From CAZUHK01 sp964620345 (GTDB taxonomy: Bacteria; Planctomycetota; Phycisphaerae; Phycisphaerales; Zrk34), in contig CAZUHK010000029.1 of the NCBI GenBank assembly GCA_964620345.1, forward strand, positions 1 to 21,293: a stretch of 21,293 bases of DNA, written 5' to 3'. The position numbers were made by a program, and so were the translations under genes. Under the pieces are notes generated by a model. The model saw only the letters and a list, made by a program, of their open reading frames with translations, was not told where the DNA came from and did no database searches. Position 1 is the first letter of the stretch. Each line of letters starts with the position of its first letter. Shown here in pieces: positions 1 through 6,516 of the stretch.

Positions 1-107
1 GAGTGCGACTTCGTGCCCGAGCCGTCGGCCCCGGTGTTCTCCGAACTTTCACAGCAGGCCAAAGCCAGGCCGAGGCCGAGGGCCAGTGCCAGAAACAATG
101 TGGTCAA
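1..107 (-). CDS. Lipoprotein, N-terminal part (cut by window edge)
   Basis: Reading leftwards from a TTG at 107, the frame gives a short start (M/L-T-T), a 14-residue Leu/Ala/Gly hydrophobic core and a textbook lipobox LALAC, followed by a polar Ser/Glu/Gly-rich linker (CESSENTGADGSG) that runs off the window. This is the signature of a signal-peptidase-II-processed lipoprotein tethered to a membrane; the function of the mature domain cannot be seen. An in-frame stop lies only 8 codons upstream of the TTG, so the start must be this TTG or another near-cognate codon. No convincing ribosome binding site is visible. It is co-directional with the HEAT-repeat gene at 497-1531. Confidence 0.5.
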   Translation of the reverse strand, partial: MTTLFLALALGLGLALACCESSENTGADGSGTKSH

Positions 108-496
108 ACGCGTTTCTGCCGGCGATGGTCAATGTCGCGGTTTGTGAGGTCATGTGCAGCTACCGTCAGAACCATAGCGGTTTGACGTGAGTCGGGCCTA
201 TCCGGCGATCCTTACACCGCCTTTCTTTGGCGATTTCAGCGGTACTCGGGGTTCGGGTAGTCCAAGCGGCAGCCGGCCTCTCCACACATTTTCCACCCGC
301 GAGAGACCGCGAGACAACTTATCGAAATCTTGGGCGCTGAACAGGCGGCGCAAGCTGTACGAGACGTGGGTGCGGGATCAATGGGTTTACATCGTGACTG
401 GCGGCCGAACCTTGCACTCACTGATCAGGAATTGTTCAATTCGGAATGGCCCGTCGCTTACACCGATCACACCCGCACGTGGCCGGCCTCATCGTT
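108..496. other. Gap without a supported intact gene
   Basis: This stretch of about 390 bases separates the lipoprotein and the HEAT-repeat gene. Its only recognisable content is a short relic of an ECF sigma-factor gene on the plus strand (listed separately). On the minus strand a 51-codon frame from a TTG at 353 to a stop at 198 has a charged, protein-like C-terminus (LPEPRVPLKSPKKGG), but it has no ribosome binding site and overlaps the sigma relic, so it is not called. The stretch looks like eroded coding sequence rather than a designed intergenic region. Confidence 0.4.
343..393 (+). pseudogene. Relic of an ECF sigma-factor N-terminus
   Basis: Codons from 343 read RRRKLYETWVRDQ, matching the KRRTLYETWVRGH stretch near the start of the intact sigma factor at 1748-2350. 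At DNA level, bases 344-380 match 1794-1830 at 29 of 37 positions, in the same reading frame, with several differences at third codon positions. Similarity fades after this point, and there is no ATG, no region 2 helix and no region 4. The simplest reading is the leftover of a second, paralogous sigma-factor gene. A chance match of this length in the same frame is unlikely but cannot be excluded by eye. Confidence 0.45.
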
Positions 497-1531
497 TCAC
501 CGGGAGGATCGCGATCGGGTTTCATCAACCGGTGGCATGGCGCTGTCCAAAACGGCGATTGTTTGATTCGGCTTCGTCAGACCAATCGCCGCCTCCGCCA
601 CGACCGTTGTCGAGGAGTCGCCCATCCCGGGATGGGCGGACTCGGTCAGGTTGGTCAGAGCAGCCCGGCCGACGTGGCCGTGCGCGAGCAGCGCCGCGGC
701 AAGCCACGATTGATGCTGGTGTTCTTCAGACCGCTCCAAGGCGTGTTGCAGCAGCCGCACCGATCGAATGTCCGGGCGTTCGGCAAGGCGGCGGACGGTC
801 CATTGTTCCATTCGATCGGCGCTGACATGCTCATCGAGTCGCTGAATCAGCGACGCCACAGGATCGGGCTGCTGGAGCAAGGCGATGCGTTCGATGGCCG
901 TGCGGGCGATGTCGCGTTCGGCGGCGCGGGACGATTCGGCCGCCACTTCTTTGAAGAACGCCAGGGTCGTCGGGTCGGCGATGCGACTCAGTGCGTTCAA
1001 TGCCGTGGTGCCCATGATTCCTGACCGGTGTGCTTCGATCAGTGCTTCGATCGCCTGCCGTGATTGGAGGTCGCCCAGAGCGAGTGTCGCGCAGACGCGC
1101 AGGTCGGTGTTGGCGCGTTGTTGCACGGCGGCCACGAGTGTGCCGGTCCAGTACTCGTCGCCGAGCTCGCCAAGCGACTTGGCGAGCTGGCAGGGGCGAC
1201 GGGTGAGCGGATCGTCCATCGCCGCGGCGATGTTGCCGCCGCTGTCACGCACACCGTGCGAGGCCAGCCAGGCGGCGGCCTGAACCCGGACTTCCCCGTG
1301 TGGGCTGCGCAGGTCGGCGATGCGGCGATCCACTTGAGCCGATGACACCGGAAGCTCCAGCCCCTCGACCGACAGCCCCCAGCGAACCAGCGTCGCGGCG
1401 ATCTGCTGTTGTGTGTCCGGAGCCGCACGCCGCGAGGCGATCACCTGAGCAAGGCCAACCACCAAAACATAACCCGCCAGGATCAGAACAATCCCGCGGC
1501 TGCCTCTTCGATATCGCCTGTTGGCTGTCAT
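497..1531 (-). CDS. Membrane-anchored HEAT-repeat protein
   Basis: The 344-residue product begins with a basic N-terminus (NRRYRRGSRG) and one hydrophobic segment at about residues 13-31, so it is probably a signal anchor with the rest outside the cytoplasm. From about residue 65 onward it is a run of Ala/Leu-rich helical pairs of PBS-lyase/HEAT type (for example VCATLALGDLQSRQAIEALIEA and GTTALNALSRIADPTTLAFF), a fold that usually serves as a protein-binding scaffold. No catalytic motif is visible. The C-terminus is Ser/Arg-rich. It is transcribed divergently from the ECF sigma-factor gene, leaving a 216-base intergenic region. The start at 1531 is the only ATG before the hydrophobic segment, although its ribosome binding site is weak (GCAGAGACG). 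The partner and role are unknown. Confidence 0.85.
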   Translation of the reverse strand: MTANRRYRRGSRGIVLILAGYVLVVGLAQVIASRRAAPDTQQQIAATLVRWGLSVEGLELPVSSAQVDRRIADLRSPHGEVRVQAAAWLASHGVRDSGGNIAAAMDDPLTRRPCQLAKSLGELGDEYWTGTLVAAVQQRANTDLRVCATLALGDLQSRQAIEALIEAHRSGIMGTTALNALSRIADPTTLAFFKEVAAESSRAAERDIARTAIERIALLQQPDPVASLIQRLDEHVSADRMEQWTVRRLAERPDIRSVRLLQHALERSEEHQHQSWLAAALLAHGHVGRAALTNLTESAHPGMGDSSTTVVAEAAIGLTKPNQTIAVLDSAMPPVDETRSRSSR

Positions 1532-1747
1532 TCGTCTCTGCCCGGTCGATCCGGGTGTGCCTATGTAAGATGTGCCCGAACGACACGGAATTGTTCGTCG
1601 AAAATGACGATCGGTCGCACTATTTTTTTATCGTTGGCCACAGATCGGGGAATAATGATGATCGTTTCAGGCACATCCATCGTGAGGAAGGCGGCGTGCT
1701 TGTGCGCATCCTCGCGTTTGTTGCCTTACGGCCCTGATTGGTGACCC
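1532..1747. promoter_or_regulatory. Divergent intergenic region, HEAT gene / ECF operon
   Basis: These 216 bases lie between two divergent genes and must hold promoters for both. The middle is locally AT-rich, with a run of seven T near 1623-1629 and an ATAATGATGATCG patch near 1651-1663. No consensus -35/-10 pair could be assigned with confidence. An autoregulated ECF promoter upstream of 1748 would be expected from family behaviour but was not identified. Confidence 0.35.
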
Positions 1748-2350
1748 ATGGATGGACCGTGCGACAGTTTGTGGCATCATCGGACGCAGGCGAAGCGGCG
1801 GACGTTGTATGAAACGTGGGTCCGGGGTCATGCCGCCGACCTCTACCGCATGGCCTACCGTCTGTGCGGTGAGGCCGAAGCCGCCGAGGATTTGGTACAG
1901 GAGACGTTCTATCACGCATGGAAGGACATGGCGAAGCTGCGAGAGACGGCCAAGGCCCGGGCGTGGTTGTATCAGATTCTCCGACACCGTTACGCCCACT
2001 GGGTACGCGGCCGCACGAGAAGAATCCCGGCCGCATCGAGCGATCAGGGCGCGGAACGACTCGATCCCAGTCCATCAGCGTTGACGCGCCTGAGCCATCA
2101 GGAACAGCTTCAGCGGGTATTGGATGAACTCGACGATACGGTGAAGGTGCCGCTGCTGATGGTGTTTTTGGAGGGGATGACCTGTCAGCAGGCGGCCGAG
2201 TCGCTGGACATCCCGCTGGGCACGGTGCTGTCCCGGATTCACCGCGCCCGGCAGCGCTTGCGACCCTGCTTGGAATCTCCCGCCGCGCCGCCCGCGGGCC
2301 AGATTGATCACAACTCATCCCAATCGCTTCGTCTGGGAGGTGGGGCATGA
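1748..2350 (+). CDS. ECF-type RNA polymerase sigma factor
   Basis: The 200-residue product has the two-domain layout of ECF (group 4) sigma-70 factors. Region 2 spans about residues 28-90, with the core-binding and -10 recognition helices (LYRMAYRLCGEAEAAEDLVQETF, then AWLYQILRHRYAHWVRG). Region 4 spans about 118-174, with a helix-turn-helix (MTCQQAAESLDIPLGTVLSRIHRARQRLR) for the -35 element. The length is typical. Its stop overlaps the start of the next gene (ATGA at 2347-2350), the classical arrangement of an ECF factor with its anti-sigma factor. It probably controls its own operon, including the exported thiol-redox proteins downstream. The ribosome binding site before 1748 is weak, so the exact start is less certain than the identity. 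A related relic lies at 343-393. Confidence 0.93.
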   Translation: MDGPCDSLWHHRTQAKRRTLYETWVRGHAADLYRMAYRLCGEAEAAEDLVQETFYHAWKDMAKLRETAKARAWLYQILRHRYAHWVRGRTRRIPAASSDQGAERLDPSPSALTRLSHQEQLQRVLDELDDTVKVPLLMVFLEGMTCQQAAESLDIPLGTVLSRIHRARQRLRPCLESPAAPPAGQIDHNSSQSLRLGGGA

Positions 2351-3120
2351 ATCTGCAGGAACGCGAACAACTTTGCCGCGACATGGCCGACGCCGTGCTA
2401 TTGCCCGAGGAACATCCCACTCGAAGACATGTGGTGCGGCGCGTTCAACAGGCCGACGACTGGGCGGAAGAACACTGGGTGGAGCTGGTGGCGATCAACG
2501 AACGGATGCGGCTGGAACTGCCGCAGGTGACACTGCCGACGGGGTTGACCGAACGTCTGTTGACCCTCACCGCGACCACGCCGGATCGCCGGAGTGCCTC
2601 GGCGAAGCGGCGCGCGTTCGCCGGAGCGATTGCGGCGATGCTGGCAATCGGTTTGCTCGTCTGGCCATGGCCGACGGGGCCGGGCGATGGCGCGACGGCG
2701 GCGCAAACCCTGGCGCAACTGGCGGCGGCCGACCACCTACGCGGACCGGCGATGACGGTGCGTTCATCGAACCCCGACAAGGTGGAGAGGACGCTCGATG
2801 TCGCGACCGCCCTGGCCGTTCGCATGCCCGATCTGGGCGAAAATTACCGGCTCGAGGGCGGCCGCATCTGCAAGTTTGATCGGCGCCAGGTGGTTTACAC
2901 CTGCTGGTGGCGCGACGGACAAACGCACTCGCTTTACCAGTTCGAACCCGAGGCGTTCGGCCTGAAGCCGGGATTCGGCCGCACGCAGACGATTATTCAG
3001 CCGTCGCCGGATTCACCGGCCCAGCGCGTGGCGATCTGGTCGGAAGGACCGAACGGCTACGCCCTCGTGTGCGAAGAAACAAACGATGCCAGCGAAGATC
3101 ACACAAACTCACGATCATGA
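2347..3120 (+). CDS. Probable membrane-bound anti-sigma factor
   Basis: The 257-residue product has a charged N-terminal cytoplasmic part (residues 1-90), one transmembrane segment at about 91-107 (FAGAIAAMLAIGLLVW) and an exported C-terminal domain of about 150 residues. That is the usual architecture of ECF anti-sigma factors. The gene overlaps the sigma gene by four bases, and the sigma gene's end supplies a GGAGGTGGGGC ribosome binding site. No HxxxCxxC zinc motif is present, so it is not a ZAS-type anti-sigma factor. The exported domain has two Cys in KFDRRQVVYTCWW and ALVCEET and in KIC upstream, which could sense thiol state, but that is speculation. The anti-sigma role is inferred from position and topology, not from a recognised domain. 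Confidence 0.75.
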   Translation: MNLQEREQLCRDMADAVLLPEEHPTRRHVVRRVQQADDWAEEHWVELVAINERMRLELPQVTLPTGLTERLLTLTATTPDRRSASAKRRAFAGAIAAMLAIGLLVWPWPTGPGDGATAAQTLAQLAAADHLRGPAMTVRSSNPDKVERTLDVATALAVRMPDLGENYRLEGGRICKFDRRQVVYTCWWRDGQTHSLYQFEPEAFGLKPGFGRTQTIIQPSPDSPAQRVAIWSEGPNGYALVCEETNDASEDHTNSRS

Positions 3121-3172
3121 TCAGCACGTGGCTGATCGAAGGCAAACCCCCTTTACCACAGGAGCAACTGAT

Positions 3173-3664
3173 ATGAACACCCCCGCCTTCCACCGTTCCG
3201 TCCTCGGCCTGACCCTCGCGATACTCGTGGCGTTGGGAACCTGGACGACGTGGTCGTATGCCCAGTCGGGCTCGGCGACGAAGGGCGCGGCCGCCAAGGC
3301 CCAAGCCAACGAAGCCCCCGAGGTGGCGGGCCCGAAAATCATCGCGGTGAAGTTTCACGCCGACTGGTGTGGATCATGCAAGGCCATGGGCGACGTGTAC
3401 GAGGAAATGCAGGCGAAGTTCGACCAGCAGCCGGTGCTCTGGATCACGCTGGATCAGACACGCGAGCATGGCAGGACGCAGGCCGAGTACCTGGCCCATG
3501 CCCTGAATATGAAAGACATCTGGGCCGAGTACGGCCGCAAGACCGGTTTCATTCTTCTGGTGAACGCCGAAACCAGTCAAGTCGTCGAGAAACTGACGCA
3601 CGATCAGACGCTCAAGCAAATTGGCGCGAAGCTGGTCGCGGCGGTCGAGCAGGCGGCCGGATGA
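3173..3664 (+). CDS. Exported thioredoxin-like protein (WCGSC)
   Basis: The 163-residue product has an N-terminal signal peptide or anchor (hydrophobic residues 9-24, possible cleavage after SYA at about 30), a short Ala-rich linker and a thioredoxin domain from about residue 55. The active-site motif is WCGSCK, with redox cysteines 66 and 69. A thioredoxin in this location would reduce, oxidise or shuttle disulfides in the periplasm or cell envelope. The start at 3173 is preferred over upstream in-frame codons because of a good ribosome binding site (AGGAGCAACTGAT) and because the signal peptide starts right there. It is the third gene of the ECF sigma operon and lies 52 bases before the DUF255 gene, which also has a thioredoxin-like fold. 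The two may work as a pair. Confidence 0.9.
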   Translation: MNTPAFHRSVLGLTLAILVALGTWTTWSYAQSGSATKGAAAKAQANEAPEVAGPKIIAVKFHADWCGSCKAMGDVYEEMQAKFDQQPVLWITLDQTREHGRTQAEYLAHALNMKDIWAEYGRKTGFILLVNAETSQVVEKLTHDQTLKQIGAKLVAAVEQAAG

Positions 3665-3716
3665 CCGCCCGGGGGATCATCAGGATGGACGCCATCAAAC
3701 CCAAAGAGCCAACGAT

Positions 3717-6215
3717 ATGAAAGATCAAACGATTCAGCGACCATCGCGTGCGCGACGGCTCACGGGCCTGGTGGCCTTGGCGATCGTGCTGCCTGCGCTG
3801 AGCGTGTGGGTATGGGGCCAACAGGCCGACGGCGACCGTCCGCAGCGGGAGCCGGCGAAGCAGGCCGCGGACAAGCAACCGACCCAACACAAGCACACCA
3901 ATCACCTGGTCAACCAGACCAGCCCTTATCTGCTCCAGCATGCCCATAATCCCGTGGATTGGTACCCGTGGGGCGAGCAGGCGTTCAAGAAGGCCAAGCG
4001 GGAAGATAAGCCCATCTTCCTATCGGTCGGCTATTCGACCTGTTACTGGTGCCACGTGATGGAAAAAGAATCGTTCGAGGACGAGCAGGTGGCCAAAATC
4101 CTCAACGAGCACTACGTGGCGATCAAGGTCGACCGCGAGGAGCGGCCGGACGTGGATAAGCAATACATGCTCGCCACACAGTTGATGACGCGACGCGGCG
4201 GCTGGCCCAATTCGGTCTGGCTGACGCCCGAGGGCAAGCCGTGGATGGCCGGCACCTATCTTCCAAAGCCGCAGTTCATCGCCGCGCTCAAGCGGTTGGC
4301 GGAGATATGGGATCAGCAGCGCAAGCAGGTCGATCAGCAGGCCGATCAGATGGCCCAGGCCATCGCGCGGATCAGCGCCGGCGGTGTTCAAGCGGATGGC
4401 CAGCCCCTGAGCATGGAGTTGGTCGATCAGGTCGCCACGCAATTGGCTCAGCGCTACGACCAGCGCCACGGTGGATTCGGCCCGGTGCCCAAGTTTCCCC
4501 CGCACGGCACGCTGGCGGTGCTCATCCAGCACCATCGCCAGACCAGGAACGACGCCATGCCCAAACCGATCACCCACACGCTCGACGCGATGTGGCTCGG
4601 CGGCATGCACGACCACGTTGGCGGCGGGTTCCACCGCTACTCCACCGATCAACACTGGCTTCTGCCTCACTTCGAGAAGATGCTTTACGACAATGCCCAG
4701 CTCATGCGCCATTACGTCGATGGCTACAAGCTCGCCGGCCACGAGCGATATCGCCGCGCCGTGGCCGATATCTTTCGATGGGTCGAGCGAGAGATGACCT
4801 CGCCGCGGGGTGCGTTCTATTCGGCCATCGACTCCGGCGAAGTGGGCAAGGAAGGCGAAACCTACGTCTGGCATATCGACGAACTGCGCGAGGTGCTCGG
4901 CGAGGCCGATGCGAAGCTGTTCGCAGAACTTTACAACTTCGACAAAGCCGGCAACTTCACCGAAGAAGCCACCGGCGAACGGCCGGGCACCAACATCCCC
5001 CATCTCCAGAAGCCGATCCGTGCGATCGCGCAACAGCGTGCTGAGGATCCCGAGGCCTTTGCCACGCGAATCGATCAGATGCGCGACAAACTGCTGGCTC
5101 GCCGACAGACCTGGGTTCAGCCGCACAAGGACGACAAGGTGCTGACAAGCTGGAACGGGCTGATGATCGGCGCGCTGGCGTACGCCGGCCGGCAGCTCGA
5201 CGAGCCGCGCTACACCCAAGCCGCTGCCCGCGCCGCCGATTTCATCCTCGACACCCTGGTGCGCGACGATGGCATGCTGCTGCGGACCTACCGGGCCGGC
5301 CAGGCCAAGCAGCCGGGCTACCTCGATGATTATGCGTACTTCGCCCGGGGCCTGCTCGAGCTGCACCGCGCGACCGGCGACCGCCGCTGGCTCAAGCACG
5401 CCGACCGCCTCGGGGCGGTGATGGTTCGAGATTTCCAGGACAAATCAGCCGGCGGATTCTTCTTCACGACTAAGAATCACGACGGCCTGCTGGCTCGATC
5501 GAAGCACCTCAGCGGCGGCGGCAACATCCCCAACGCCAACGGCGTGGCCACGCAGGCATTGCTCGCACTGGCCGACGCCACCGACAACCCGACCTACCGC
5601 GAGGCGGTGAAGAAGACGCTCCAGTCCATGACCGGCCGCATGGCCCAGCAGCCGTTCGGTAGTGAAGCCCTGCTCGTCGCCGCTTCGCAGTTCCTGACGG
5701 ATCCGCCGCGCCCGCAGAACGCGACGGACGCCGCGGCGCAGGATGAACCGCCCGCCCCCGTCGCCGGCAAGGAATCCGACCCCGATGTGAGCAAGCGCGT
5801 CGAGCCGATCACCATCGACGTTCACGCATCACGGCTCAGCGTCGAACCCGGCGAATCAATCGAGCTGGCCGTCGCCCTGACCATCGACGACGGTTGGCAC
5901 CTGTACGGCCTGAATCCCGATATCGAGTTTCTCATGCCCGCCGCGGTTTCGGTCGAAGCCGGGGATGCCCTGACCATCGGCCAGGTCAAGCGGCCCGAGC
6001 CGCACCGCATGGTCGATCCGATCCTTAAAAAACAGTTGAACACCTACTCCGACCGCATCTGGTTCCGCATCCCCGTGACGGTCAAGCCCGATGCGTCGGC
6101 CGAATCGGTGTCCCTGACGGTGAAGGTCAAGACCCAGGCCTGCGACGACAGTCGGTGCCTGCCACCGCAGACGACGACACTGCGGTTGCCGTTGCAGGTG
6201 GGCTCGGGCGTCTGA
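3717..6215 (+). CDS. Exported DUF255 (YyaL/SSP411-like) protein with DsbD-N domain
   Basis: This 832-residue protein starts with a signal peptide (basic RARR, then hydrophobic residues about 15-34). A DUF255 thioredoxin-like domain follows from about residue 60, with the family hallmarks SPYLLQHAHNPVDWYPW, the CYWCHVM active site (Cys109, Cys112) and DREERPDVD. The middle, to about residue 680, is the (alpha/alpha)-barrel, glycosidase-like part of the YyaL/SPATA20 family (GGMHDHVGGGFHRYSTD, LPHFEKMLYDNAQL). After a Pro/Ala-rich linker, residues about 694-832 resemble the DsbD N-terminal domain (DGWHLYG near its start), ending in TQACDDSRCLPP with Cys809 and Cys814. DsbD-N domains pass electrons to periplasmic acceptors, so the protein probably takes part in envelope thiol chemistry with the thioredoxin just upstream. 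The start at 3717 fits the signal peptide; its ribosome binding site is modest (AAAGAG). Confidence 0.9.
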   Translation: MKDQTIQRPSRARRLTGLVALAIVLPALSVWVWGQQADGDRPQREPAKQAADKQPTQHKHTNHLVNQTSPYLLQHAHNPVDWYPWGEQAFKKAKREDKPIFLSVGYSTCYWCHVMEKESFEDEQVAKILNEHYVAIKVDREERPDVDKQYMLATQLMTRRGGWPNSVWLTPEGKPWMAGTYLPKPQFIAALKRLAEIWDQQRKQVDQQADQMAQAIARISAGGVQADGQPLSMELVDQVATQLAQRYDQRHGGFGPVPKFPPHGTLAVLIQHHRQTRNDAMPKPITHTLDAMWLGGMHDHVGGGFHRYSTDQHWLLPHFEKMLYDNAQLMRHYVDGYKLAGHERYRRAVADIFRWVEREMTSPRGAFYSAIDSGEVGKEGETYVWHIDELREVLGEADAKLFAELYNFDKAGNFTEEATGERPGTNIPHLQKPIRAIAQQRAEDPEAFATRIDQMRDKLLARRQTWVQPHKDDKVLTSWNGLMIGALAYAGRQLDEPRYTQAAARAADFILDTLVRDDGMLLRTYRAGQAKQPGYLDDYAYFARGLLELHRATGDRRWLKHADRLGAVMVRDFQDKSAGGFFFTTKNHDGLLARSKHLSGGGNIPNANGVATQALLALADATDNPTYREAVKKTLQSMTGRMAQQPFGSEALLVAASQFLTDPPRPQNATDAAAQDEPPAPVAGKESDPDVSKRVEPITIDVHASRLSVEPGESIELAVALTIDDGWHLYGLNPDIEFLMPAAVSVEAGDALTIGQVKRPEPHRMVDPILKKQLNTYSDRIWFRIPVTVKPDASAESVSLTVKVKTQACDDSRCLPPQTTTLRLPLQVGSGV

Positions 6216-6258
6216 CGCCGGCGGACTCGGTTCGCAGGCGTGCGTGACGATCTGCCGC

Positions 6259-6516
6259 TCAATCACTGGCCGTGACATCCGGTGATTTCGGGCGGCGCAT
6301 CGCCCCGACGCTGGACAGCGTCGAGACGATGTAGGGCACCAGCACGGTCAGGCCCATCCGCCATGCCCGGCAGGCGGACACTTCGCCGCGCCACAGCGCA
6401 TCGCCGTGGTTGATCACGATGAGAATCGCGCCCACGATGACCGCGTAGGCCAGCCCGCGTCGCACGACCGAGGGCGTCAGGGCGAGCCGCAGCCATGCGC
6501 GGCAGGTCTGCATCAT
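6259..6516 (-). CDS. nrtS: NrtS-family nitrate/nitrite transporter
   Basis: The 85-residue protein has two transmembrane segments (about 20-38 and 52-72) and the family signature INHGDALW between them, with LVPYIVST in the second segment. This matches the small NrtS membrane proteins, first described in cyanobacteria as nitrate/nitrite transporters that probably act as oligomers. The start codon overlaps the stop of the upstream glycosidase gene (6513-6516), and a clear AGGAG lies about 11 bases before the ATG, so it is translationally coupled. It is the last gene of the long minus-strand run and converges on the DUF255 gene with only about 43 bases between stops. No nitrate reductase is seen in the window. 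The family call rests on motif memory and could be tested by a profile search. Confidence 0.8.
   Translation of the reverse strand: MMQTCRAWLRLALTPSVVRRGLAYAVIVGAILIVINHGDALWRGEVSACRAWRMGLTVLVPYIVSTLSSVGAMRRPKSPDVTASD

Noticed and set aside
187..825. 212-codon plus-strand frame containing the sigma-like peptide
   Set aside because: Only the 13-residue sigma-like stretch is meaningful; the rest runs antisense into the HEAT gene and has no domain, so it is not a gene.
4020..5399. 459-codon open frame on the minus strand inside the DUF255 gene
   Set aside because: It is antisense to conserved DUF255 sequence, has no ribosome binding site and no recognisable motif.
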